From NCBI GenBank assembly GCA_009783705.1, contig WRCX01000005.1:1-64000 (forward strand): a stretch of DNA of 64,000 bases, in the 5' to 3' direction. This DNA comes from Candidatus Bathycorpusculum hydrogenotrophicum. GTDB taxonomy: Archaea > Thermoproteota > Bathyarchaeia > Bathyarchaeales > Bathycorpusculaceae. A model generated the notes under the pieces. The model was not told where the DNA came from, did no database searches, and saw only the letters and a program-made list of their open reading frames with translations. The position numbers were made by a program, and so were the translations under genes. Positions 43,788 to 54,205 of the stretch are shown here, piece by piece; positions within the stretch are counted from its first letter, which is position 1, and every line of letters starts with the position of its first letter.

Positions 43788-45482
43788 CTACATCATTCCA
43801 CCAGGCATGCCACCCATACCGCCCATGCCCATTCCGCCCATTGGACCGCCGGGCATTCCTCCTCCTGGGGGCATTGGAGGAGACTTCATCTTTGCGGTTG
43901 AGATAACATCATCAATTTTTAGGATCATTGATGCGGCTTCATTGGCTGATTTGATGATTTGTTTTTTAACAGCAAGCGGTTCGTAAACGTTCTGTTTTGT
44001 CATGTCGTCGACTTTTCCAGCAGATGCGTTTATGCCGGCCCAAGTTTGGCCTTTTTCATGACTTGCGCGAAGTTGGGTGAGAAGATCCACTGAATCTAGA
44101 CCTGCGTTTTCTGCCAAAATCACTGCGAGTTCTTCTAGGGCCTCAGCAAAGATTGCTACGGCTATCTGTTCTCTACCGGGGAGTGTCTGGGCATATTTGC
44201 GCAGGGCACTTGCCATTTCTAGTTCAGGTGCCGCGCCGCCTGCAACTATACGGGGATCCTCTATGAGGTCTTTTATGACAAAGAGAGCATCATGAATACT
44301 GCGTTCAGCTTCTGCGGTTAAGCGTGGGTTGCTGGCTCTTATGAGCAACGTGACAGATTTGGGGTTTTTACATCCTTCGATGTAGGTCATTTTGTCATCG
44401 CCGGTCTTGCGTTCCTCGACTAGTTGGGCTTCGCCAAGATCGGTGCTGGCTAATGCATCGATATTGCTGATGATTTTTCCACCGGTTGCCCGTGCGAGTT
44501 TTTCCATATCGGATTTTTTGGCTCTGCGAATGGCAACTATGCCTTTCCGAGTCATGAAGTGCTGGGCAAGATCATCAATACCTTTTTGGCAAATCACTAC
44601 GTTGGCGCCGGTTGCAAGGATGGTATCGATCATTGCTTTGAGCATAGCTTCTTCTTGTTTGAGAAAAGCCTCAATCTGTGCGGGGCTTTCGATGGTTAGT
44701 TTAGCGTCGAGTTCGGGCTTTTCGTTTTCCAAGGAGACATCCAGAAGAGCAATCTTTGCTTTTTCTACTCGTTTAGGCATACCGCTGTGTACAATTTCCT
44801 TATCAAGCACAATGCCGCTGATAAAGGTGGTCTCTGCGACGGATCCACCGGTTTTCTTCTCAACTTTGATATCGTCTATATCTGCTTTCATTGTTCCCTC
44901 AGGAGTTTTTTCTGCAATTGCTTGCAGAGCTTTAACAGCGATATCAGCGAGGTAGTCTTTGTGCTCAGAGACGATTTTGCTTCCCATCGATGTTACAGCA
45001 GCTTTTTTGAGGTAATCAGATTTCTTTGGATCTATGGGAATAGCGATTTTATCGAGGGTTTCTAGCGCTTTTTGGGCAGCTTGCTTGTAGCCCTCAATGA
45101 TGATTGTTGGATGAATATTTTTATCAAGAAGTTCTTCAGCACGGCTTAAGAGTTGACCTGCAAGGACAACTGCAGATGTTGTTCCGTCACCGGCTTCTTT
45201 ATCCTGGGTTTTAGCAACCTCAACTAGCATCTTTGCCGCAGGATGCTGGATATCCATTTCGTCAAGTATAGTTCGACCATCACTTGTTATGGTAACATCA
45301 CCAAAACCGTCGACTAACATCTTATCCATGCTCTTGGGTCCCAATGCACTTCGGACGGATTCAGCTACAACTTTAGCAGCCATAATGTTTCCATGCTGAG
45401 CGTCTTTTCCCCGGTTCCGCTTAGTACCTTCTCTGAGAACCATAATGGGAACTCCGCCCGCTGACGTGGGTATTGCTGACAA
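43788..45482 (-). CDS. thsA: Thermosome subunit (group II chaperonin)
   Basis: About 564 aa ATP-dependent protein-folding ring subunit. Conserved: [47 protein letters not shown]-type block ([12 protein letters not shown]) and the GGM-rich tail. I place the start at TTG 45482 ([19 protein letters not shown]). GGAGG sits ten bases upstream and a TATA box (TTATAT, 45532-45537) predicts transcription from about 45509, downstream of the track's ATG at 45581. The extra 33 residues in the track are hydrophobic and foreign to the family. Confidence 0.93.
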   Translation of the reverse strand: MSAIPTSAGGVPIMVLREGTKRNRGKDAQHGNIMAAKVVAESVRSALGPKSMDKMLVDGFGDVTITSDGRTILDEMDIQHPAAKMLVEVAKTQDKEAGDGTTSAVVLAGQLLSRAEELLDKNIHPTIIIEGYKQAAQKALETLDKIAIPIDPKKSDYLKKAAVTSMGSKIVSEHKDYLADIAVKALQAIAEKTPEGTMKADIDDIKVEKKTGGSVAETTFISGIVLDKEIVHSGMPKRVEKAKIALLDVSLENEKPELDAKLTIESPAQIEAFLKQEEAMLKAMIDTILATGANVVICQKGIDDLAQHFMTRKGIVAIRRAKKSDMEKLARATGGKIISNIDALASTDLGEAQLVEERKTGDDKMTYIEGCKNPKSVTLLIRASNPRLTAEAERSIHDALFVIKDLIEDPRIVAGGAAPELEMASALRKYAQTLPGREQIAVAIFAEALEELAVILAENAGLDSVDLLTQLRASHEKGQTWAGINASAGKVDDMTKQNVYEPLAVKKQIIKSANEAASMILKIDDVISTAKMKSPPMPPGGGMPGGPMGGMGMGGMGGMPGGMM

Positions 45483-45663
45483 ATCAAGTAAACCTCCAAT
45501 TAATGCGAACAACAACATGACTGCCTTAACCATATAAGTTTTTCTAGGCACACATACCTCGAACAAGCCATCAAAAGCCAACTTTGAGTGTGAAAACTAA
45601 CAACTATGCAGAAAAGTTTCCTAAAAATGCATTCAACTATTAGCTTAAGTAGTTAAGAAGAGA

Positions 45664-45742
45664 TGGCGGGCCCGCTGGGATTTGAACCCAGGACCTCCGG
45701 CTCCGCAGGCCGGTGTCATAATCCGTACTAGACGACAGGCCC
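45664..45742 (-). tRNA. tRNA-Arg (GCG)
   Basis: On the minus strand the acceptor GGGCCTG pairs with CGGGCCC (one G-U). Anticodon stem CCGGC/GCCGG encloses CTGCGGA (anticodon GCG), and T arm CTGGG-TTCAAAT-CCCAG. CCA is encoded (45664-45666), unlike the other two tRNAs in the window. No intron. Confidence 0.95.
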
Positions 45743-45946
45743 AACTGTCTTGTTAGCCCTCAAAATTTTGAAGGCAAAGGTAGTAAATACGGAGCTTGAA
45801 CTTAAAAATAGTGGTTTCGGCTTCGAGGTTACTTTGACTCTGTGAGAAAAACTGACAAATGTGAATGTAAATCAGAGGGGGTTAAAGTTGTGGGTTAAAA
45901 AGTTCCACAAACTTGCTGAAACGATTGTTTTGTGAACAATCAGGGT

Positions 45947-47575
45947 TTATTGGGGTTCGGTGTTGGTTTTGTTAAGTACGCGTTCTATTGCGGCGATTAC
46001 GTTCTGTTTGCCCATCGCTAGTACATATGGACCGAGTTTAGGTCCTTGGGATGCACCCATAAGTACAGTGTAGAGTACTTTGAAGAAAGCACCAACTTTT
46101 AGTTCGTTGTCTTTGGCGGCGTTAAAGATGGCGTTTTGAATTGCATCGGCATCAAGGTTGGCTTGTAGTTTTATACAGAGTTCGCTCAGGGCTTTGTGTT
46201 CAGCTTCGGAGAGTTCGATGGTTGTTTCTTTGATTTCATCAAAGTCGCGGGTCCAATTTAGAGCATATTGGATGCGTGTTTGGAGATTTGCGTCTATGCT
46301 TTGATCCTTTTTGAGGTAGCCGTAGCTTTGTAGTTTTTCAGCGACATAGTCGTTTATGCATTCCTTGGGAGCCATCTTGACAAGAAACGCCAGCAGGTTG
46401 TAGGGCACATGGATGCTGAGTTCAGCGGGCGGGTTCATGACATAGCAGTATTGGAATAGCCCTTTGAGGCGGATGGCTTCTTTGGGGTTAGTTTGTTTTT
46501 TGTTAAAGTAAACGTCTTCTAATTCGTCAAGTTCAGCCATATAACTGGGAATATCTGAGACATCAATAGCCCGGGTGCCTACGAAACGTTTGAGCATGAG
46601 CAGTAACAAGGATTGAGGAGAGCCATAGTTGAACCATACCTGAGGGGTGAATACGTTGCCGGCTGATTTGCTGATTTTTTTGCCGCCCTTATCGAGAAAC
46701 ATTTCATATTGGGCATGGCTAGGCGGCTCATATCCAAGAACTTCACGGCAGATGCGGTCGTTTATGCGCACTGAGTCGGCGATGTCTTTGCCATAGGCTT
46801 CAAATCGTATGTCAAGGGCGCGCCATCTTGCGGCGAACTCGGATTTCCAAGTCAGTTTACCCTCACCGCTTTTGATATCCACTTCGCCTTCATGACCGCA
46901 ACCGGCGATGAGTTTACCTTTGATTTCTTGTCCTTCACATTTGTAGGTGACTTTATCAGTTTTAGGATCGAAAGTGTAGGCGCGAGTAGTGTAGAGGTGC
47001 CCGCATTTGTCGCAAACCGCAAAAAAGGGCAAAACCGCGTTGTAGGTTTCTTGTCCGACTTCTTGTTTGATTATTTCGCCAATCTGCTTGGCATTTGTAA
47101 GTAGGGTACGAATTTCACTTAGCAACAGACCCTTTTTGTAGACGTCTTGGGCACTGTAGTACTTGTATTGGATACCGCATTTGTCAAGGGCTTCAAGTAG
47201 AAGCGAGCTCATGTGTTTACCATAGCTCTCATGACAACCAAACGGATCAGGGATAGTGGATACAGAGTATCCGAGATATTTTTCCAAACTGTTAGCTATA
47301 TCAGCCGGCAGACCAGCTGGAACTTTGCGCAGACCGTCTTTGTCGTCGCAGAAGGCAATCAACTCAGAGTTGTAGCCCAAGTTTTTGAGCGCCAAGGTAA
47401 CAGCATAGCTTCGGGAGGCATCACCCAAACTACCGATATGAGGAAAACCTGAGGCACCCAAACCCATCTCGGTGCGAATTCTACCCATGTCACGATTGAG
47501 AGTTTGTTCACGTTCGATGACTTTTTTAGCCATCATATCGTACCATGTGCCCATGCCAACGATTTCATCAGTCAT
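45947..47575 (-). CDS. lysS: Lysyl-tRNA synthetase, class I
   Basis: About 542 aa. The class I signatures are GASGFPHIGSLGD (HIGH variant) and KKISKSAGNV (KMSKS variant). A zinc-binding-like set, CDKCGHLYTTRAY and CEGQEIKGKLIAGCGHEG, lies in the middle. Class I LysRS is mostly archaeal. I start at ATG 47575 (MTDEIVGMGT); the track's TTG adds 19 residues of non-conserved sequence. Monocistronic. Confidence 0.94.
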   Translation of the reverse strand: MTDEIVGMGTWYDMMAKKVIEREQTLNRDMGRIRTEMGLGASGFPHIGSLGDASRSYAVTLALKNLGYNSELIAFCDDKDGLRKVPAGLPADIANSLEKYLGYSVSTIPDPFGCHESYGKHMSSLLLEALDKCGIQYKYYSAQDVYKKGLLLSEIRTLLTNAKQIGEIIKQEVGQETYNAVLPFFAVCDKCGHLYTTRAYTFDPKTDKVTYKCEGQEIKGKLIAGCGHEGEVDIKSGEGKLTWKSEFAARWRALDIRFEAYGKDIADSVRINDRICREVLGYEPPSHAQYEMFLDKGGKKISKSAGNVFTPQVWFNYGSPQSLLLLMLKRFVGTRAIDVSDIPSYMAELDELEDVYFNKKQTNPKEAIRLKGLFQYCYVMNPPAELSIHVPYNLLAFLVKMAPKECINDYVAEKLQSYGYLKKDQSIDANLQTRIQYALNWTRDFDEIKETTIELSEAEHKALSELCIKLQANLDADAIQNAIFNAAKDNELKVGAFFKVLYTVLMGASQGPKLGPYVLAMGKQNVIAAIERVLNKTNTEPQ

Positions 47576-47848
47576 AACTTCTTTGCCTTCTCCCACATGA
47601 CAATGCAGAGATATAGAAAAATGTTTAGACAAACCTCAACTGTATCAGTTTTTGAGAGATAAAAATTCGGTCAGGTTTGTTGATGGTGTTTGTGGTTGCT
47701 GGCCAGGGTTAAAGTCTTTCTTTAGCACGACCAACAGATCACCAGGGATTTTGTTAGTTCAACAACTACTACAACCAGAGGCAGAGATCACTTTCAGCAA
47801 TCACTACGCATACAAACGGTTAATGTGGGGTAAATAAAAAACCACACA

Positions 47849-49020
47849 TCACACGCCAGCATCAATGCACTTCATCAAAAAATCTACAACATTGACTAAA
47901 ATATCCAAATCAATGTTTTTCAGGTTATCCTCGGAAGTATGAATCAGAGTATCTATCAGACTAAATATGTTGCAGGCCGTTAGGGCAATGGTTGGTATTT
48001 CTGCGGCAACAAATATCATATGGTCGCCCATAGGCCAGGGTTCAATGCGCTCAAACCCGGGTGTTCGTTTTACATATTCCATGAGTTGGTTCTCAAGTTT
48101 CTGCGGGCACGCATAAAAAGAGATAGAAGTAGCACTGCCTCGCAACCCTACACCATCTACATTAACAGCCAACAAATATTCCGGGGAGAGCCCTGCCATA
48201 TATGTGGTTTCTCCGGGAGTAGAGTAGTAGTCTTTTCGCCATTTAGTATGGCAATTTCAATCTGGAACGGATAGTCGCTATGGGTAAGAGTCTCCGCTAA
48301 AGCCAACAGAACAGACACACCCGAAGCATTATCAAGAGCACCGGGTGTTGTGGGTTTTGTGTCAATGTGCGCTGAAAAACAGATTTTATCACGGCAACCT
48401 GACCCATAGGTGGCAATTACATTATGGGCTTTTACTGGAATCCGCTCTGTGTTAATGGTTAGTTTTGCTTTCCGGCGGTTACTTTGTAAAAAAATATCCA
48501 ACCTATCCGCACATATAACGGCACAGGGGATGTTAAAGTCCCCATCTTGTATGATGTGTTCTTTATGCGGGCTAGCCACAATTATGGCTTGGGGATGTTT
48601 TTCTTCCAGCAACGCTATGATTTGCTTGTGTTCCTCAGGGTTATAGAATTCAAAGTTTTTTGGCATCAAAGGCTCTTTGCATAACTCACCATAAATAACA
48701 GCTATTTTGTCGCTTAACTCTACCTTTTGAAGCACCTCTACGGTATCGATACAGATAAATTCAGCTTGAATATCGCAAGGAAGCGAATATTCTGCGGGTT
48801 CCACCTGCACCTTCTGATCATCAACCAACAACAGTGCGCCAAAGTTGAGCCAATCAATACAGTCAAACTCCTGCGCATATACCTGAAAACCACATTTTTG
48901 CAATACCTCAAAAGCGTAATCAACCGCTTCTTTATTTTTAGTAGAACCGGTCGGCCTTACGCCAATTTTTTCGCATAACTGATCCATATGTTGCTGTAAT
49001 AAAGTTGCACGATCGCCCAA
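47849..49020 (-). pseudogene. Frameshifted M28-family aminopeptidase
   Basis: Two ORFs together make one M28-type zinc peptidase. The first (about 48157-49020) holds the PA-like insertion and HIDTKPTTPGALDNASGVSVLLALAETL, with metal ligands. It reaches ILNGE and then leaves frame at an A4 run (48233-48236 on the plus strand as TTTT). The second (47849-48199) resumes at MAGLSPEYLLAVNVDGVG and carries WPMGDHMIF and the C-terminus. Restoring frame gives NGE-(K)DYYSTPGETTYMAG, the expected M28 sequence. It may be a real single-base indel, a sequencing error or a programmed shift. The start is uncertain (TTG 49020 used). Confidence 0.75.
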
Positions 49021-49255
49021 AGAAACACCGTGTAGAATAATTACCACCTCAGTATAAAATCCAACCGATAGAAGTCGTGGCTTAATCGTGTAACACCAAA
49101 AATAACAACATAATTTGGCAGACTTCATATCAGAGATCATAATCCATGAATGTATGACTATGCTTGCTCAACAAAGTCACCGAAAATCCAAAGGTATAAT
49201 GAAAAAAAAGCAAACTGATAACACAGTTCCATTATAGCAAAATACATACAGTTTT

Positions 49256-49708
49256 TTACTTCTTGTCTGTGTATTTGGGTTTTAGTTTGCGTTGCAGTCT
49301 TGTTCCTTCTTTGATGAATAGAAGCATTGATACCAAAGTTATGCCTGTTAAAAACCAGAAACTTGTTTCAACCACTAAACTTTTAACAATTAAGCTAAGC
49401 AGTATCGTACTTACTTCTGCGGCAAATGCACCTATAAAAAAGAAGGAGTAAAGCATTAATTGTGGCATGAGGTTTTTGCAGACCCATACATGTCCATCAA
49501 TAGTTGCTCTCTTCTTAGGGATGTAGTCGCCGTTGCTGTTTTTCTCTATTAAGTCAAGATTTTCAAGTTTTTGAAGATGATAGTGCGTGACGCTTGGACT
49601 GCTGAGTTTTGCGCCTCTAGTTATTTCTCTTGTTCCTACTGGCCCATCTGCACGGGCAATGAAAGTATAAACGCTTAATGCAGTTCCTTCCAATTCAGCG
49701 TTAGTCAT
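49256..49708 (-). CDS. Winged-helix regulator with two membrane segments
   Basis: 150 aa. The N-terminal ~75 residues form a winged helix (LSVYTFIARADGPVGTREI, SSPSVTHYHLQKLENLDLIEK). Two hydrophobic segments follow (about 85-108 and 115-138) and a basic C-terminal tail. Same architecture class as the gene at 407-1255. It is encoded 29 bases downstream of the signal-anchored protein on the same strand, suggesting the pair is co-transcribed and the regulator senses an envelope event. The target may be the palindromic operator upstream of the pair. Confidence 0.75.
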   Translation of the reverse strand: MTNAELEGTALSVYTFIARADGPVGTREITRGAKLSSPSVTHYHLQKLENLDLIEKNSNGDYIPKKRATIDGHVWVCKNLMPQLMLYSFFFIGAFAAEVSTILLSLIVKSLVVETSFWFLTGITLVSMLLFIKEGTRLQRKLKPKYTDKK

Positions 49709-49737
49709 TTTTACAGCCTTTTAGTCGGGTTGTTGGT

Positions 49738-50652
49738 TTACGGCATCACTTTGCCGAAACGGGGATTCGGGTATCCGTTGTGGTCAGTTTCATACTCGGC
49801 TATTCCTAAACGAGTTGACTCTGGTAGCTGCATATGATACAAAACTTCGTTGCTAGTAGGTGTGGCTTTAATTCCTGCTGATGTGTTGGAGCTACTTGGA
49901 TGTTTATAGGTTATCTGCATTATTCTGGTGATGTCAACATAGATTGTTTGGGCGCTTCTTAGGTCAGTTAATGCTTGTGCTGTTTTTTCACCTTTAGATT
50001 CAGTTAGAACCGCAATGCAACCAAGGCTACGATGAGCGTCTACAGTTCCTGTTTCTCCTGTGTATTCTGTGTAATATTCAGCTGAGCTATAAGCTACTGT
50101 GCATGATTCGGTGTAACCGAGTAGTTCTGTAAAGTCATATACTGTTCCGTCTGCAAAGGTAAAGGTATTCCTGTGGTTTGCCCAATCTATGGGATTATCA
50201 TAATCCTCGTAGCCGTGATAATCTATGATTGCAGTAGAAACACCGTTAGGTGAGCTTGGGTTGGATACGTTCCCAGCAATTGCCACACACTGTGTCATGT
50301 TAAGAATTGAGCCTTGTTCAGAGTAGAAATGGAAATTATAGACTTCTATTTTTGCATCCACATCTGTAAGGTCAACTCCATTAGGCGTTATGTCGTAGCA
50401 GATGGATATGGAAATCCAACCTTCGTTAGGGGGTTCATCGATGTAAACAAGTCCAGGAGCGTTATATAGAGTTGCGACATCTGGGGCAGCTTGTACACGC
50501 TGTAAGTATGGCGTGAAGAATGGCTGTGTTTGATTTGTGCCGTCTATGGTTAGTGTAATGTATGATAACGGTATAATTGCGGCTATGCCGATTGTTAAAG
50601 CGAGTATGCTGTAGAGCAACATTCTTTTTCTGTATTTAACCTGTTTTTCCAT
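49738..50652 (-). CDS. Signal-anchored extracellular protein of unknown function
   Basis: 304 aa. The N-terminal KYRKRMLLYSILALTIGIAAIIPLSYITL is a basic residue-plus-helix signal anchor; the rest is predicted outside the cell, rich in Y, N, T and D. It has two cysteine pairs (ICYD...TQCVAIAG and ESCTVAY...LGCIAVL) that could form disulfides. I recognise no family. It is paired with the membrane winged-helix gene downstream, so sensing or signalling at the surface is a reasonable guess. Confidence 0.6.
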   Translation of the reverse strand: MEKQVKYRKRMLLYSILALTIGIAAIIPLSYITLTIDGTNQTQPFFTPYLQRVQAAPDVATLYNAPGLVYIDEPPNEGWISISICYDITPNGVDLTDVDAKIEVYNFHFYSEQGSILNMTQCVAIAGNVSNPSSPNGVSTAIIDYHGYEDYDNPIDWANHRNTFTFADGTVYDFTELLGYTESCTVAYSSAEYYTEYTGETGTVDAHRSLGCIAVLTESKGEKTAQALTDLRSAQTIYVDITRIMQITYKHPSSSNTSAGIKATPTSNEVLYHMQLPESTRLGIAEYETDHNGYPNPRFGKVMP

Positions 50653-51152
50653 ACGTGATGACCTCGAGTTTTTGGGTTGACACTAAATATAGTACCATCT
50701 TTTTTTCGTTTTGCATCTGTTTTTCCCTGGCTTGTATTTTTCAGGGCAACATATAATTTGACGCTTAGAACACTTTTACTTAAAGTGTTCTAAATTTAGA
50801 ACAGATGCTATTGTTTTAGAAAATATCAACAAACTTATGGACTTGAAGGGTGTATTGAAAAAATGAACTGTTTAACTGTGAACCTTATCTGCAGTTGATA
50901 GGGTGATTTTTTTGTTTTAGTGCTTAAGATTTTTTGTATTTAAGTTTGCTTCTCCAAATATGACAGGTTTATTACTTCGGTGATTTGGGTCATACAACTT
51001 AACGTCAGAGCTTTCTCAGCAAAATCCTCCCAAGTTGGGAGCGGCACAAACAGCTCAGATACACTCAAACCTCTCACCAATAAAGGCAATTTTATACCCT
51101 AATTACAAAAATACTGGCAAACACACCATTAATCATGAATAGAAAGCAAAAG
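50653..51152. promoter_or_regulatory. Long upstream region with three AGAACA half-sites
   Basis: A 500-base gene-free stretch upstream of the surface-protein/regulator pair. AGAACACTTT (50767-50776) and AAAGTGTTCT (50782-50791) form a perfect 10-bp inverted repeat with a five-base spacer. It overlaps TGTTCTAAATTTAGAACA (50786-50803), a perfect 18-base palindrome. Together they give three AGAACA/TGTTCT half-sites in 37 bases, typical of an operator for a dimeric regulator. The remainder shows no coding or RNA signal. Confidence 0.5.
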
Positions 51153-51237
51153 TGCGGAGGGTGGGATTTGAACCCACGAACCCCTGCGGGATAAGAGCCT
51201 CAGTCTTACACCTTTGACCATGCTTGGCGACCTCCGC
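51153..51237 (-). tRNA. tRNA-Leu (GAG)
   Basis: Class II tRNA with a long variable arm, 85 nt. Acceptor GCGGAGG pairs with CCTCCGC; anticodon stem TAAGA/TCTTA encloses CTGAGGC (anticodon GAG). The variable arm is TCCCGCAGGGGTTC-like, and T arm GTGGG-TTCAAAT-CCCAC. CCA is not encoded. No intron. Confidence 0.94.
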
Positions 51238-51391
51238 TTAGATTCTACTTTTTGAGGCTTGCGGAAATATAGAAACATCCAGCCCATTTAAAGGCTTTAC
51301 GGGAAACAATAAACAAGTCCCAAGGCAGGGCCTCATACAATCAGAAAAAAGACCTAAAAAAAGCCTCATGAATTCATTTTTTGACAGTTTG

Positions 51392-53356
51392 CTACATCTT
51401 TTCGGGGGCAACTATACCAATAAGGTTTAGGGCGTTTTTTAGGACTGTTTGAATGGCTTTCACTAGAGTCAGGCGTGCGTCTGTGAGTTGTTGTGTGTCG
51501 GCTTTGAGCACGGGGTAAGCGTTGTAGAAGGTGTTGAATTTGTCGGCTAGGTTGTTTGTGTAGTCGGCGATCATGTTGGGTTTGAGGTATTCGGTGGCTT
51601 CGATGAACATATCTGGGAAGCTGGCTATGGTTAGGATTAGTTCTTTTTCTAGTTGTTCGGTGAGGAGTTCATAGTTGGGGTTTTGGGGTGGGTTTGTTAT
51701 TTTGCGTAGGATGCTTGTGGCTCGGGCGTGGGTGTATTGGACGTAGGGTGCGCTGTTGGTTTCGAAGTTGAGGACTCGTTCCCAGTTGAATATGACGTTT
51801 TTGCTGGGGTCTACATCGATTAGTGCGTAGCGTACTGCGCCTAATCCGACAAAGGTGGCGATGGTTTGTTTTTCTTCTGGGCTTAGCATGGGGGAGCGTT
51901 TGGTGACTTCTTGGTGTGCGCGGTTGATAGCTTCGTTTAGTACTTCGTCAAATGTTATGTAGTGTCCTCGGCGGCTACTCATTTTGTATCCGGGTAGGGT
52001 AACGAGGTTGTAGGCGAAGTGAAATAGGTTTTCGGCTTGTTTGGTGTAGTTTAGGGCGTAGAGAGCGAGTTTGAGTTGAAGTTGGGCTAGGGATTGTTCC
52101 ATGCCGATGACGTTTATGACTTTGTTGGCGTGTTTGAATTTCCAGATGGTGTAGGCTATGTCGCGGGTGGTGTAGAGGGTGGTGCCGTCGGCGCGGACTA
52201 GGGTTAGGGGTGGGATTTCGTTGTTTGGGCTTAGTCCGAGTTTGGTTTTGAGGTTGAGTGTTTGGGTGACTTGGTCGGCGTTGAATTGGAGAACACCTTT
52301 TTCGTTTGAGAGGTAGGGTGTTGTTTTGAGTTGGGTCATGACTTGGTTGACTTGGGGGGTCCATACGAGGTCGCTTTCCCAGTCCCATGAGTCATAGGTG
52401 ATGTTTACGCGGTTCATGGTTTCTTGGAACCCATTTAGGCAGAGATTGCTGACTTCGCGTATAAGGTCTTTTGCCTCGTGTTGGCCGTCTTCGTATGCTC
52501 GGTTGAGTTTGTTGATTTCTTCTTCGGGGTTGGGGTCTTCTTCTATTTTTGCCAGCAACATCTCAAAGAGAACGGGGTATTTCTCTTTGAGCTCCACAGC
52601 AATAGACAGCCATTCGTCAAGTTCTTTGTTTGCTTTGACTAAGTCAGCGGCATTTTGCAACTCTGTTGCTCTATCACGGGTTTGTTTGAGTCGGTTGATT
52701 TCAACAATACAGCAAGTTACGGTGTAGATTTTGCCCACAAACAAGTCCGGTTTCTCAGTGGGTTGGGGTTTGCCTAGCTTCAAATAACCATAGGCCACAA
52801 CTGAGGATTGGCGTCCGACATCATCAATATAGTAGTGGCGAGAAACTTCATGGCCTCTGTATTGGAGAATGCGGGCTAAAGTGTCGCCTATCATGGGGTT
52901 GCGGGCCTGTCCAATGTGGATAGGATGCAGAGGATTGACACTTGTATGCTCAACTATTATTTTTTGTGGAGTATCGGTTTTGACAAAGCCGTATTGGCTG
53001 TCTAACTCTTTAATAGATTGTAGTGTGAGTTCGCTGAATTTGGCAAAGTTTAGATGGAAGTTTATGTATCCGCCGCCTGCAGGTGCAACCTTGTCAATGA
53101 GACTAAATGCAGATGGATCGATGGCTGCAACCAATTTTTCTGCTAAATCCAACGGTTTTTGGCCTAGTTTTTTGGCTAACTCAAAACATAGTGATGTTGC
53201 CAGTTGGCCATATTCGATATTGGGAGTTTTTCTAAGATTAATAGGGGGTAACGCAACTTCGGGAAGCGTTTTTTCTATAACAGCAGTTAATACCGTTTGA
53301 CATTCTTGGCGAAACAACTCGAAAGGAGTTGGGGCAATCATCATTTGCGCTTCCAC
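51392..53356 (-). CDS. argS: Arginyl-tRNA synthetase
   Basis: 654 aa class I synthetase. The N-terminal Add1 tRNA-binding domain precedes EHTSVNPLHPIHIGQARNPMIGDTLARIL, the HIGH motif, and KMSSRRGHYITFDE is the KMSKS region. The anticodon-binding DALR helix bundle closes the protein (VQYTHARATSILRK). The length is usual for archaeal ArgRS. A TATA box lies 26-30 bases upstream of a nearly leaderless start. The minus-strand coding sequence is distinctly A+C-rich (plus strand G+T-rich). Confidence 0.95.
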   Translation of the reverse strand: MEAQMMIAPTPFELFRQECQTVLTAVIEKTLPEVALPPINLRKTPNIEYGQLATSLCFELAKKLGQKPLDLAEKLVAAIDPSAFSLIDKVAPAGGGYINFHLNFAKFSELTLQSIKELDSQYGFVKTDTPQKIIVEHTSVNPLHPIHIGQARNPMIGDTLARILQYRGHEVSRHYYIDDVGRQSSVVAYGYLKLGKPQPTEKPDLFVGKIYTVTCCIVEINRLKQTRDRATELQNAADLVKANKELDEWLSIAVELKEKYPVLFEMLLAKIEEDPNPEEEINKLNRAYEDGQHEAKDLIREVSNLCLNGFQETMNRVNITYDSWDWESDLVWTPQVNQVMTQLKTTPYLSNEKGVLQFNADQVTQTLNLKTKLGLSPNNEIPPLTLVRADGTTLYTTRDIAYTIWKFKHANKVINVIGMEQSLAQLQLKLALYALNYTKQAENLFHFAYNLVTLPGYKMSSRRGHYITFDEVLNEAINRAHQEVTKRSPMLSPEEKQTIATFVGLGAVRYALIDVDPSKNVIFNWERVLNFETNSAPYVQYTHARATSILRKITNPPQNPNYELLTEQLEKELILTIASFPDMFIEATEYLKPNMIADYTNNLADKFNTFYNAYPVLKADTQQLTDARLTLVKAIQTVLKNALNLIGIVAPEKM

Positions 53357-53385
53357 ACTATTTGTGCAATTAATCTTAGCGGTTG

Positions 53386-53396
53386 TATTTTAAATA
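53386..53396 (-). promoter_or_regulatory. argS TATA box
   Basis: On the minus strand TATTTAAAATA is centred near 53391, about 35 bases before the ATG at 53356. This predicts a leader of roughly 9 bases and no Shine-Dalgarno site, as seen. Confidence 0.4.
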
Positions 53397-53575
53397 CGCT
53401 GACACATTTATGTGTCTAATGGATCCATAAAAAGCATTAGAAAACAACACCAGCCACATCTACCACACCACACAGCATACAGCCGGGTAGAAAAGAGAAA
53501 CACAAAGCGTCTTGCTCATTGAGGTAGAGCAGGTAAATAGAAGTTGGTGGGAATTGGAGAATTGTTCTCCGAAGG

Positions 53576-54205
53576 TTAGGGTGGGGGTTTTTTGTCGTGT
53601 TTTTTTGCTAATGCCCGTTGGTTTAGTGCGTCGAGTTTTTCTGCGACTCGTTCAGAGCGTTGTTCTGCAGTGGCAATAAGGGGTTTCCAGTCTTTCTTTT
53701 TGACGATAACAGTTAACTGGTCGGCTTGTGCGGGTAGTTTTTCTAGGGCGTCGTTGAAGCGTTTATCGGCAGCTTCGTCGGATTCTACGATTTCGAGGGC
53801 TTCCTCGGGGCAGGTTTTTATGCACTGTGGGTCGCCTTCGCAGAGGTTACAGGCAATGGCTTTGCCGGTTTCTGCATGGATGGTGATTCCACCGTGTGGA
53901 CAGGCTTGGACACACCAGTCGCACCCTTTGCATTTTGCATCGTCTACAATTAGGAGGCTGTTGACCTCGGATTGTGTGATTGCACGTTCAGGGCAAGCTT
54001 TTACGCATCGTGCGTCTATGCATCCTCGACAGGTTAGGGCAAAATTGAAGACCGGTACCATTCGTACGACGCGGATTCTACTGCGAACCGGGTTCCAGCT
54101 ACCTTCACCTTTTTCGGTGGTGCAGGCATATTCGCAAATTCCACATCCAATGCATTTGCTTGGGTCCACTGAGACGAATTTTCTAGGCAAGGTTTTAGCG
54201 GACAT
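53576..54205 (-). CDS. Four-cluster [4Fe-4S] ferredoxin-like electron transfer protein
   Basis: About 209 aa, HycB/DmsB-type. Four cysteine sets are seen: CIGCGICEYACTTEKG, LTCRGCIDARCVKACP, CKGCDWCVQACPHGG and ACNLCEGDPQCIKTCP, so it should carry four [4Fe-4S] clusters. The C-terminal ~60 residues are helical and charged, ending in KKHDKKPPP. Such subunits ferry electrons between a catalytic oxidoreductase and another carrier; no catalytic partner lies next to it. Start ATG 54205 preferred over TTG 54217. Confidence 0.88.
   Translation of the reverse strand: MSAKTLPRKFVSVDPSKCIGCGICEYACTTEKGEGSWNPVRSRIRVVRMVPVFNFALTCRGCIDARCVKACPERAITQSEVNSLLIVDDAKCKGCDWCVQACPHGGITIHAETGKAIACNLCEGDPQCIKTCPEEALEIVESDEAADKRFNDALEKLPAQADQLTVIVKKKDWKPLIATAEQRSERVAEKLDALNQRALAKKHDKKPPP

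Noticed and set aside
43788-45581. Thermosome with a 33-residue hydrophobic N-terminal extension
   Set aside because: Upstream starts lie at or before the predicted transcription start, and the internal TTG has a GGAGG at proper spacing and a typical thermosome N-terminus.
47652-47837. 61-aa plus ORF
   Set aside because: No domain, no ribosome site and atypical composition; probably chance.
51975-52388. Proline/arginine-rich 137-aa minus ORF
   Set aside because: Shadow frame of argS produced by the A+C-rich coding strand.
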